Shown here piece after piece: positions 26,774 through 34,997 of a stretch of DNA of 64,000 bases. Below the pieces are notes generated by a model. That model searched no databases and was not told where the DNA came from. It saw only the letters and a program-made list of their open reading frames with translations. The translations under genes were made by a program, and so were the position numbers. Positions within the stretch are counted from its first letter, which is position 1. Each line of letters opens with the position of its first letter. Source of the stretch: Halorubrum salipaludis (GTDB lineage Archaea > Halobacteriota > Halobacteria > Halobacteriales > Haloferacaceae); contig NZ_NSKC01000003.1 in the NCBI RefSeq assembly GCF_002286985.1, positions 62,001 through 126,000 on the forward strand. Direction: 5' to 3'.

Positions 26774-29700
26774 ATGACACACACCACGAAACGAGTCTTT
26801 GCCACCCTCTTCGCGGCCGTGATGGTCGCGTCCATGTTCGCGCCGACAGCGGGTGCGGCGGCGGTCATGGACCAGGACGGCGGCGACGTGCTCGACGCCG
26901 GACCGTCCGCTATCGACGCAGACGTACAGCCACAGACAGAAACCACACCGGCGACGAACCAGAGCGAGCGAGCCGAGCGGAAGGCCGAGGCGTTCGACCG
27001 CGGGACGCGGCTCGCACCCGGGTCGGACCGGTCGGGAATCCATCCAGCCCTCCGGTCGGCCAGCGGCGAGACGGTGGTCGTGATCACCGTCGAGCGGGGT
27101 CTCGATCCGCGGACGCTGTCGGCCGACGAGTCGGCGGCGCTCGACCGGATCAAGGCCGATTCACGGGCGACCCAACGACCGGTCGTGGACGCGCTGAACA
27201 CCCTCGGCGCCGACGTCCGGAACCAGTTCTGGGCGGGGAACGTCGTCACCGCCGAGGTCGACTTCGACGCGACCGACGCCGAGCGATTAACGGCCATCGA
27301 GGGCGTCAAAGCTGTGTCGCCGAACGTCAGATACGTGCGGCCCGATCCGCCGGCCGGCGCGGAGGGCGGTGTCGACGCCGCGAGCCACGACGACGAGGTC
27401 ACCTACGGCCTCGATCAGATCGAGGTCCCCGAGTTCGAAGACGAGTTCGGCGTCCAGGGCGAGGGCGCCACCGTCATGATCGGCGACGACGGGATCAGCA
27501 ACCCCGAGGAGGGGCATCCCGATCTCGAGTTCGCCGAGGAGGCGATCGTCGCGAACGGGACCGTCGACGAGGGGACCCTCGTCGGCGGCACCGAGGGCGC
27601 GCACGGCGAACACACCGCGGGCACCGCGACCGGCGCGGCGCATCCGGCCGGCGACGTGCCGCGGTACGGCGTCGCGCCCGAGGCCGACCTGCTGATGGCC
27701 GACGTGTTCGCGGGCGGCGGCGCGTACACCGAGGACATCATCGCGTCGATGGAGTGGGCGGCCGAAAACGACGCCGACGCCGCGAGCTTCAGCCTCGGCC
27801 TCCCCTCCTCGACCGGGCAGTCGACGTTCCAGCCCGCCTACGTCGAGACGATCGAGGACGTGAACGCGGCCGGAACGGTCGCGGTCGTCTCGGCGGGCAA
27901 CTCCGGCAGCGGCGACGCCGGCGGGCCGGTCACCTCGCCGGCCACGAACTTCCGGTCGGCCACGGTCGGCGCTTCGACCGCCGCGGGCGACATCGCGGCG
28001 TTCTCAAGCGGCGCCGTCGTCACCGACGACCGCGTCGAGGTCGTCGGCGAGGGGGAGCTCCCTGACACCTTCCCGCACGAGTACGTCAAGCCGGACGTTT
28101 CGGCCCCCGGACAGGACGTGTTGAGCTCCGGGCCGCTCGGCGGCGACATCGGCGACCCGAACGCGACGTACTCCACCGCCAGCGGCACGTCGATGGCGGC
28201 CCCCCACTACGCGGGCGCCGTCGCGCTGCTGCAGTCGGCCACGGACGAGGACCTCTCGCCCGGGGTGATACAGGCGGCGCTCGCGGAGACCGCAGAGAAG
28301 CCCGACAACGAGTTCCCGAGCGCCGACGGACGCGACATCCGGTACGGAACCGGCGTCGTGGACGTGCACGCGGCCGCGCAGGCGCTGAACGAGACGCAGA
28401 CGGTCGCGGGGACCGTCACCGACAACGCGACCGGCGAGCCGATCGTCGGCGCGACCGTCGGCACCGACGCCGGCGCCCTGACGACGACGGACGAGAACGG
28501 CTCGTACGTCCTCGAAACCACCGAAGAGCCGGCGACGGTCACGGTCGACCAGTTCGGCTACGCCGCGCAGACGACCGAGGCGAGCGGGGGCGCGACGACC
28601 GATGTCGCGCTCGAGCCCGAACTCGCCGTCGACCTGATCGAGGGACAACCGGCGTTCGCGGAGACCGGCGGATCGGTCGAACTCGTCGTCGACGTGCGCA
28701 ACCTCGACTCGCTGACGATCGATCTCTCCGACGACTCCGGGCTCAACGAGTCCGACCTGACGGTCTCGGTCGCTGGCGACGAGGTCGATCTGGGCAACGA
28801 GACGGAACTCGGCGGGCTCTCCGCCGACGCCGTTCCGGTCACGGTCGAGATCGCGGACGACGCGCCGACCGGCGAGACGTTCGCGCTCGAACACACCTTC
28901 GCCGGCCTCGGCGACGAGGTGACGGTTCAGACCGGTCCCACGGAGACGGTCGACGAACTGCAGGGGCCGGAGTTCGAGGTCACGTCGATCGACGTTCAGG
29001 ACGCGGTCACGCCCGAGGAGTCGATCCTCATCACGGCGACCGTCGAGAACGTCGGCGACCAGACCGGCTCGACGCAGACGCTGACGGCGATTCAGGACGC
29101 CGAGACCGGCGGCGACGAGAACTTCGTCTTCTTCCCGCCGAGCGACGTCTCGGACCTCGCGCCGGGTGAGACGCAGACGTTCGAGACCAACTTCGGCTCG
29201 ATCGCGGCCATCAACGCCGCGCTCGGTACGGAGTTCGGTCCGGGCGACGAGCTGGAGGCGGTCCAGCAGGTCGGCGAGAGCCTCGACCCGACGGCGCCTC
29301 CGGACCCGGTCGTCGAGGACGAGGCGACCGCTCCGTTCGCGGTCGTCGCGGAGGGAACGTCCTTCCGGGTCAGTAACCTCACGGCGCCCGAGAGCGCCGA
29401 CGCCGGCGCCTCGATCGACGTGAGCGCCGACGTGACGAACGTCGGTGAGGCGAGCGGTGAGCAGTCCGTCGACTTCGTGTTCGACGGCGCCGTCGCCGCG
29501 AGCCGGAACGTCTCGCTCGACTCGCAGGAGACCCGGACGGTCACCTTCGAAGACGTGGGGCTGCCGGACACCGACGGGACGTTCGAACACGGCGTGTTCA
29601 CCGCGGACGACGGGCAGACCGCACCGATCGTCGTCGGCGACGTGCCGACGCGGACCGTCGCCGTCGTCGACGACGCGGGCGAGTTCGGCGACGGCGTCGC

Positions 29701-30931
29701 CGGCACGCTCGACGACCGGCTTCCGGCGAACTACGACGTCTCGACGACGACGGCGGACGCGGTCGCGAACGGCGACGCCGACGCCGACGTGGTCGTGGTC
29801 CAGAACGTCGCGCCGACGTCCGCGCCCGCCCTCGTCGACGCGGTCGAGGGGAGCGGCGTCGGCGCCGTCTGGCTCGACCAGTGGGGCGGCGAAAGCAACG
29901 GCGTCCCCGCGCGGTCGTCCGTCACGGGCGACCCGGCCGAGACGTTCGAGGGCGACGGCGTGCCGACGCCGATCGCCTACACCGTCCAGGCTGACCACCC
30001 GATCTTCGACGGCGTCGCCGAGCCGGGCGAGTCGGTTCCGATCCACACCGGGTCGTTCGGCGACCACACGTGGTTCAACGGCACCGACGCCGACGTGCTC
30101 GCGTCGGTCGCCGCCGACGGCGGCGCGACGGTCGCCGGCGACGCGTTCGCCGTCGACGAGGCGAACAACACGGTGCTCGCCTCCTCGCTCGGCTACTCGA
30201 CGTTCGCCGGCGACGCGGAGTACACGGGCGCCGCCGACGCGATCCTCGCGAACTCGGTCCGGCACGCCGCCCCCGAGGGCGACGGAACGGTCCGGTTCGG
30301 AGAGGACGAGTACGTGGTCGGTCCCGAGGAGACGACCACGCTGACCGTCGAGGCAGACGCGGAAGACGTGGCCGGCTACGAGCTCCAACTCGAGTTCGAT
30401 CCGGCGAAGATCGAGGTCGAGAGCGCCGAGAGCGCGAACCTCTCCGGATCGATCTCGCGGAACATCGACAACGAGAACGGCACCGTCACCGTCGCGGAAG
30501 CGGCGGCGAACGGCGTCTCCGAGCCGGTCCTCTTCGAACTCGACGTCACCTACGTGGGCGACGAGGGCGAATCGGCCGAGCTCGCGTTCGACGGCGAGGA
30601 CTCCGAGGTGCTGAACGCCGACACCGAGACGCTGGACGTCGATTACAGCGACGGCACGGTCACGAGCGGCGAACTCGGCGATGTCAACCTCGACGGGGAG
30701 ATCACCGTCGCCGACGCCATCCTGACGCAGCAGTACCTCGCCGACCAGGAGCCGGCCGGCGACTTCAACGCGGCGCTGGCCGACGTCAACGGCGACGGCT
30801 CGGTCGACATCGCCGACGTGATCGCCATCCTCGACGAAGTCACCGCCGGCAACGACTCGACCTCGCCGGGAGCGGCCGGAACGGGGGTGAACGGTACCGG
30901 CGCGGCCTCGCTGGCCGCCTCGCCGGCGTAA
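26774..30931 (+). CDS. Secreted subtilisin-family (S8) protease with CARDB-like, cohesin-like and dockerin modules
   Basis: A 1385-residue exported protease. The signal segment is about residues 5-35 (RVFATLFAAVMVASMFAPTA). An I9-like propeptide follows. The S8 catalytic triad is Asp238 or 239 (MIGDDGIS), His280 (GEHTAGTATG) and Ser473 (SGTSMAAPHYAG), with oxyanion Asn376 (VSAGNSGSG). A carboxypeptidase-like regulatory fold lies at about 545-610, and two CARDB-like beta-sandwich units lie between about 730 and 960. A further domain (about 965-1165) has a ThuA/glutamine-amidotransferase-like pattern. A cohesin-like domain (about 1175-1290; VAGYELQLEFDPAKIEVES) precedes a dockerin with two calcium loops (about 1300-1356; GDVNLDGEITVADAIL and DVNGDGSVDIADVIAIL). 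The ATG at 26774 is set by the signal peptide. The downstream gene encodes another cohesin. Confidence 0.9.
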   Translation: MTHTTKRVFATLFAAVMVASMFAPTAGAAAVMDQDGGDVLDAGPSAIDADVQPQTETTPATNQSERAERKAEAFDRGTRLAPGSDRSGIHPALRSASGETVVVITVERGLDPRTLSADESAALDRIKADSRATQRPVVDALNTLGADVRNQFWAGNVVTAEVDFDATDAERLTAIEGVKAVSPNVRYVRPDPPAGAEGGVDAASHDDEVTYGLDQIEVPEFEDEFGVQGEGATVMIGDDGISNPEEGHPDLEFAEEAIVANGTVDEGTLVGGTEGAHGEHTAGTATGAAHPAGDVPRYGVAPEADLLMADVFAGGGAYTEDIIASMEWAAENDADAASFSLGLPSSTGQSTFQPAYVETIEDVNAAGTVAVVSAGNSGSGDAGGPVTSPATNFRSATVGASTAAGDIAAFSSGAVVTDDRVEVVGEGELPDTFPHEYVKPDVSAPGQDVLSSGPLGGDIGDPNATYSTASGTSMAAPHYAGAVALLQSATDEDLSPGVIQAALAETAEKPDNEFPSADGRDIRYGTGVVDVHAAAQALNETQTVAGTVTDNATGEPIVGATVGTDAGALTTTDENGSYVLETTEEPATVTVDQFGYAAQTTEASGGATTDVALEPELAVDLIEGQPAFAETGGSVELVVDVRNLDSLTIDLSDDSGLNESDLTVSVAGDEVDLGNETELGGLSADAVPVTVEIADDAPTGETFALEHTFAGLGDEVTVQTGPTETVDELQGPEFEVTSIDVQDAVTPEESILITATVENVGDQTGSTQTLTAIQDAETGGDENFVFFPPSDVSDLAPGETQTFETNFGSIAAINAALGTEFGPGDELEAVQQVGESLDPTAPPDPVVEDEATAPFAVVAEGTSFRVSNLTAPESADAGASIDVSADVTNVGEASGEQSVDFVFDGAVAASRNVSLDSQETRTVTFEDVGLPDTDGTFEHGVFTADDGQTAPIVVGDVPTRTVAVVDDAGEFGDGVAGTLDDRLPANYDVSTTTADAVANGDADADVVVVQNVAPTSAPALVDAVEGSGVGAVWLDQWGGESNGVPARSSVTGDPAETFEGDGVPTPIAYTVQADHPIFDGVAEPGESVPIHTGSFGDHTWFNGTDADVLASVAADGGATVAGDAFAVDEANNTVLASSLGYSTFAGDAEYTGAADAILANSVRHAAPEGDGTVRFGEDEYVVGPEETTTLTVEADAEDVAGYELQLEFDPAKIEVESAESANLSGSISRNIDNENGTVTVAEAAANGVSEPVLFELDVTYVGDEGESAELAFDGEDSEVLNADTETLDVDYSDGTVTSGELGDVNLDGEITVADAILTQQYLADQEPAGDFNAALADVNGDGSVDIADVIAILDEVTAGNDSTSPGAAGTGVNGTGAASLAASPA

Positions 30932-31114
30932 CGGGGCTCGCGATCCGCGTGACCGCCTCGTAGCGCGGTCGCACGCTCCGCGCTTCGGTACCGCACGCTA
31001 CCGCGCACCCGTCGCCGCTCGCGCGGCGATTTTCGTACGGCGGTAGCCGAAACGGCTTTTCGACGCCGCGGACCCGGTCCGGGTTCCGCCCCGGACGCCG
31101 ACACACACCAACGA

Positions 31115-32455
31115 ATGACGCCACACACGCCACTCGAACGCCCGGTCGCCTGTCTCGTCGTCGCGGCGGTCGCGATGGCCGCGCTCACTGCCGGTCCCGC
31201 CGCGGCCGCGACGGGCTCGACGACGGTCGAACAGGCGGATCCGGCGGGCGAACTGACCTTGGACGTAACGAACGAGACCGACGACACGGTGACCCTGACG
31301 CTCTCGACGACGGCCGAGAACGTCGCGGGGTATCAGGCGCACCTCCAGTTCGACCCCGAGGCGACCGCCGTCCAGAGCGTCTCCGGCGGCGAACCCCCCT
31401 TCTCGGCCGATCCGGTCGCCACCGTCGACAACGAGAACGGCTCCGTGCACCTCAATCAGGTCGCCGACGACAGCTCCGTCGGCACGGACGCGCCGACGAT
31501 GGCGACGATCACCTTCGAGGCGGCCGACGCCCCGACCAACGTGACGTTCGTCGCGGCGGACTCGCTCGTCGCGACCAGCGAGGCCGAGGCCGTCACCGAT
31601 CTCCGACGGGACGGCGTCACGCTCGACGGCGGGGGAGACGGCGGCGACGGCGGCGACGCCGGAGGTCCCGGTGGCGGGACCGGCGGCGCTGACGGCGGCG
31701 ACGGCGGGACCGGCGGCGCGCCGTCCGGCGACGACGCGGCGCCGTCGGTTGAGGCCGACGTGACCGCGACGGCCGCCGGCGCCAGCCTCTCGGCGACCGA
31801 CGTCGCCGCGGGCGCGACCGTCGAGGCGGACTTCGGCGACGCGGTCGGCGACGACGCCGTCACCGTCGACGGCCTCTCGATAGAGACGGCGAGCGACCTC
31901 GACTCGGTGACTGTCGACGCCCGCGCGCTCGACGCGGCCGACCTCCCGGACGGAACGCCGGCGCTCGACGGCGCCGGCTCCGTCTCGTACGTCGAGTTCG
32001 AGACGGCCGGCTTCGACAGCGAGGACGTTTCCTCGGCGACCGTCGCGTTCACCGCCGACGCGGAGGCGATCGGCGCCGCCCCGGAGGACGTGACGCTGTT
32101 CCGGTTCGCCGACGGCGAGTGGAACGAGCTGGAGACGACCGCGGAGGATGACGGGACGTACACCGCCGCGACGCCCGGGTTCTCCGTGTTCGCGGTCGGG
32201 TCGGGGTCCGACGGCGCGACGAACCAGGACGGCGCCGCGTCCGGCGACGACGGGACCGATGGGGACGACGGAGCGAACGCCGACGCGGACGGTACTGACG
32301 GAGGAGAGGACGGCTCTGCGGCGTCCGATCAGACCGTCGGGAGCACCAGCGGCGAGGCCGTCGTCGAGCAGTTCGGCGGGAGCCTCGTCGCGCTCGCCGG
32401 GCTCTTCGCTCTCGTCGTGCTCGCGGTCGCAGGGGTCGCGCTCGGGCGCCGCTGA
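31115..32455 (+). CDS. Membrane-anchored cohesin-domain surface protein with PGF-pre-PGF-like domain
   Basis: A 446-residue cell-surface protein. It has a signal peptide at about 1-32, then a cohesin-like domain at about 38-165 with VAGYQAHLQFDPEATAVQSV, very close to the cohesin-like block in the preceding protease. A Gly/Asp-rich linker (about 168-205) leads to a beta-sandwich with FRFADGEWNELETT and YTAATPGFSVFAVG, the PGF-pre-PGF pattern. An acidic Asp/Gly linker ends in one membrane helix (about 418-443) and an R-R tail. No PGF sorting tripeptide is visible before the helix, so archaeosortase processing is doubtful. It is separated from the protease by 184 bp and probably docks dockerin-bearing proteins at the surface (inference). 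Confidence 0.82.
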   Translation: MTPHTPLERPVACLVVAAVAMAALTAGPAAAATGSTTVEQADPAGELTLDVTNETDDTVTLTLSTTAENVAGYQAHLQFDPEATAVQSVSGGEPPFSADPVATVDNENGSVHLNQVADDSSVGTDAPTMATITFEAADAPTNVTFVAADSLVATSEAEAVTDLRRDGVTLDGGGDGGDGGDAGGPGGGTGGADGGDGGTGGAPSGDDAAPSVEADVTATAAGASLSATDVAAGATVEADFGDAVGDDAVTVDGLSIETASDLDSVTVDARALDAADLPDGTPALDGAGSVSYVEFETAGFDSEDVSSATVAFTADAEAIGAAPEDVTLFRFADGEWNELETTAEDDGTYTAATPGFSVFAVGSGSDGATNQDGAASGDDGTDGDDGANADADGTDGGEDGSAASDQTVGSTSGEAVVEQFGGSLVALAGLFALVVLAVAGVALGRR

Positions 32456-32609
32456 GCGGCGTCCGTCTCCGTTTCCGACGCGGCGGTCCGAAACGTGGTA
32501 GAGGGCCGAAGCGTCTCGGGGAACGACGAACCGGTCGACGGCTCGTACATCTCTTCACGGGTCACTCACTGGAATACTTACCTCCCGATCGAACAACACC
32601 ACCGACAAC

Positions 32610-32630
32610 GTGTTACAGGGCCTGTAACAC
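32610..32630. repeat. Perfect inverted repeat in a convergent gap
   Basis: Arms GTGTTACAGG and CCTGTAACAC (10 bp each) are separated by one base. They lie in the 263-bp gap between the surface cohesin gene and the minus-strand gene ending at 32719. A TATA-like GGAATACTTACC sits about 35 bp before it on the plus strand, yet no credible coding frame follows. It could be an operator or a transcript-end hairpin, though no T-run follows. Confidence 0.75.
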
Positions 32631-32718
32631 CACCTCTCGACCGCGAGGCGGTCGCGTTCGCCCGGCACAAACCAGGGGATCTCGTCGACGGGCGCCGATC
32701 TCCGGGTCTCGACCGCCG

Positions 32719-33348
32719 TCACGCCGGCGCGAGCCGCTCTCGCTCCGCGCGGAGGATCCGCTCCCAGAGGCCGAACAGGCTGCTGTCCAGTCCGTAGTCC
32801 TCGTCCACTCGTCGGACCCAGGCGTCGTCGGCGAACAGCAGCCGCTGGAACCGCCGCACCGGCTCGGAGAGCCGCTCGCGGTCGCCGCCGTAATACGACA
32901 GCGACTCCGCTCGGGTCCGCTCGACGAGCGCCGTCGGGACCTCGATGCCGTCCGCGGCCGCGACGTGCTCGAACCACTCCAGGTGCAACAGCGCGTCGGC
33001 GAGCAGGAACCGCTCCCCGAAGCCGGAGACGCGTGCGAGCGCCGGCTCGCCGTCGACGGTCACGTCCCGCGGCCGGGAGAAGCGCGGCGCGGTCACGGTC
33101 ACGCTCGCGGCCTCCGCGACCGCGCCGGCGACGCGCCGGAGCCGCCACTCCCCGTACCGGACCGGCGCGATCAGGGCGAGCTCGTACCACGTCGGAAGCC
33201 ACTCGCAGTACGGCTCGGAGAACCGGCCGTCGGCGAGCAGCGTCGCTGCCACGGAGCGGGCCGCCGCCGGCGACAGCGCCGACGGGCCCTCGCGGAGGTC
33301 GGCGACGACCCGCGTCCCGTCGAGGGCGTCGGTCCCCGCGAACCCCAT
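32719..33348 (-). CDS. Uncharacterised haloarchaeal protein, start codon uncertain
   Basis: A 209-residue protein from the first ATG. There is no recognisable domain. It is mostly helical with blocks such as LPTWYELALIAPVRYGEW and HLEWFEHVAAADGIE, ending FGLWERILRAERERLAPA. The frame stays open 40 codons upstream to 33468, and that stretch reads like real protein (LRLLRLTAPNDFADWYAASR) but contains no ATG, GTG or TTG. So either translation starts at an unusual codon near an ATC at about 33446, or the natural start has been lost, or the short form is the true one. It follows the MinD operon on the same strand, and the extended frame begins 17 nt after the preceding stop. Confidence 0.65.
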   Translation of the reverse strand: MGFAGTDALDGTRVVADLREGPSALSPAAARSVAATLLADGRFSEPYCEWLPTWYELALIAPVRYGEWRLRRVAGAVAEAASVTVTAPRFSRPRDVTVDGEPALARVSGFGERFLLADALLHLEWFEHVAAADGIEVPTALVERTRAESLSYYGGDRERLSEPVRRFQRLLFADDAWVRRVDEDYGLDSSLFGLWERILRAERERLAPA

Positions 33349-33485
33349 GCCCTCGGCGACGTGGCGGGTGTACGCGCGGCTCGCGGCGTACCAGTCGGCG
33401 AAGTCGTTCGGCGCCGTCAGGCGGAGGAGGCGGAGGACGGTGATGACAGCGGTACGGGGCGGAGCGACCTAACTGCTGTGGCGGT

Positions 33486-34097
33486 TCAGCTGTCGAAGTT
33501 GTCGAGCCGGCTTTTCCCCGCCTCGCTCCCGTCCGCCAGCGCGTCGTCGAGTCCCCACTTCGACGCGCGCTCGGCCGCCTCGGAGCGCGCCTGTTCGCGG
33601 ATCGCCTCGATCCGCTCGTCGTCCTCGAGGAACGCGGCGACCGCGTCGCCGTCGTCGTCGCCCGCGTCCAGCCGCTCCTCGGGCGCCGCCTCGCGGGTGC
33701 GGTCGGCGAGCGCCTGGTCGTCCGCGAGCTCGGTCGCCGCGGCGCCGGGCGCGACGCGGAGCGCCGCCTCCTCGTGGGCGGTCTCGAGCGCACCGTCCGC
33801 GACCGCGTACAGCTCGACCCGGTAGGGGCCGGGGACCGCGAGCTCGGCGAGTGCGTCCGGACCGCCGCTGTCGCTCACCGTGTTGTACGCGAGCACGGGG
33901 ACGCCGTCCGCGAAGGTGACGACGCCGCGGGCGTCGCCCTCCAGCAGGAGCGTCTCTTGGGGGACGAGCGTCGCGTAGCCGGTCAGCTCCCGGTCGAGCG
34001 CCCGGGCGAGCGTCGTGCCCACGTCCGAGACGACGCGCGAGCGCAGCAGGTCCCCGCGGGGGATCCGCAGCTCCGGGGGCTCCGCGGTCCCGGTCAT
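33486..34097 (-). CDS. Uncharacterised acidic protein coupled to a MinD-like ATPase
   Basis: A 203-residue protein. The first 100 residues form a compact alpha/beta domain (PRGDLLRSRVVSDVGTTLAR, then GVVTFADGVPVLAYN). The rest is an acidic helical tail with Ala/Glu/Arg ending SKWGLDDALADGSEAGKS. No known domain is recognised. Its ATG (34097) overlaps the stop of the MinD-like gene by ATGA, which indicates translational coupling and a probable physical or functional partnership, perhaps as an effector or regulator of the ATPase cycle (inference). Confidence 0.75.
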   Translation of the reverse strand: MTGTAEPPELRIPRGDLLRSRVVSDVGTTLARALDRELTGYATLVPQETLLLEGDARGVVTFADGVPVLAYNTVSDSGGPDALAELAVPGPYRVELYAVADGALETAHEEAALRVAPGAAATELADDQALADRTREAAPEERLDAGDDDGDAVAAFLEDDERIEAIREQARSEAAERASKWGLDDALADGSEAGKSRLDNFDS

Positions 34098-34861
34098 GGC
34101 GTGTCGGGGACGACCGCGCTCCGGAAGCGGTCGGCGACGGCCCCCTCGTCGCCGTCGCGCACGTCGAGCCGGGCCGCGGCCCGCCTGTAGCTGGCGGCCG
34201 GCTCGCTCTCCGGGGCGTGCGCGAGCAGGGGCTTCCCGGCGCGCCTCGCGCCCCTGACGGCGTCGCTGTCGGGGACGTTGGCGAGGACGGGACCGCCGAA
34301 GCGACGCTCCGCCTGCTCGGCCACGTCGGCGGCGTCGTCGCGGACCTTGTTGAACAGCACGCCGGCGGTCTCCGTGCCGTACGAGCGCGCGTACTCCTGG
34401 ACTTTCAGCCCGTCGGAGAGCGCGGGGATCGTCGGCTCGACGACGACCACGACGCGGTCGGCGAGGACGACCGGGAGCACCGCCGACTTCGAGCCGAGCG
34501 CGGCCGGCGAGTCCAGCAGCAGCACGTCCGTGTCGCTCGCGAGCTCGGCGACGACCTCGCGGAGGCGACCCGGTTCGGCCGCCTCGAACCCCGCGAGCGA
34601 CGTGCCGCAGGGGACGACGGAGAGCCCGAACCGGTCGTACGTCGCCTCGGAGACGGCCGTCGCGGTCCCCCCGACGAGGAGGTCGTGGAGGGTGACCGCG
34701 GCGTCGTCGAGCCCGGCGTGAAAGAGGAGGTTCGCCATCCCCGTGTCGGCGTCGACGACGGTGACGTCGTGCTCCTCGGCGAGCGCCATTCCCAGCGCGA
34801 GCGTGCTCGTCGTCTTCCCCGTGCCGCCCTTCCCGCTGGCGACCGCGAACGCCTCGACCAT
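34094..34861 (-). CDS. MinD/ParA-like P-loop ATPase
   Basis: A 255-residue deviant-Walker ATPase. The motif VASGKGGTGKTTSTLALGMA at residues 8-27 has the signature Lys of the KGGxGKTT type. The switch region VVDADTGMANLLFHAGL and DVLLLDSPAALGSKS complete the site. A C-terminal amphipathic membrane-targeting helix is not obvious, and the end is Arg/Asp-rich instead. Haloarchaea carry several MinD paralogues that position surface structures rather than the division ring. The role of this one is unknown. The ATG is close to the divergent rhodanese gene (136 bp). Confidence 0.9.
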   Translation of the reverse strand: MVEAFAVASGKGGTGKTTSTLALGMALAEEHDVTVVDADTGMANLLFHAGLDDAAVTLHDLLVGGTATAVSEATYDRFGLSVVPCGTSLAGFEAAEPGRLREVVAELASDTDVLLLDSPAALGSKSAVLPVVLADRVVVVVEPTIPALSDGLKVQEYARSYGTETAGVLFNKVRDDAADVAEQAERRFGGPVLANVPDSDAVRGARRAGKPLLAHAPESEPAASYRRAAARLDVRDGDEGAVADRFRSAVVPDTP

Positions 34862-34997
34862 GCGCCGACGTGTCCGGTCGCCGGGCTAAAAGCTGTCCAT
34901 CGCGGGCGGGCCGGGGGACGCCACCCCGGAACGGGCCGCGCGACCCGGACCCGATCCCACCGAACAGCGTTTTGCCCCTCGGTTCCAACTATCGGCC

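Noticed and set aside
28004-30388. A 794-codon minus-strand frame opposite the subtilisin
   Set aside because: The plus-strand gene has a catalytic triad, signal peptide and dockerin. The opposite frame is low-complexity Arg/Val/Leu noise.
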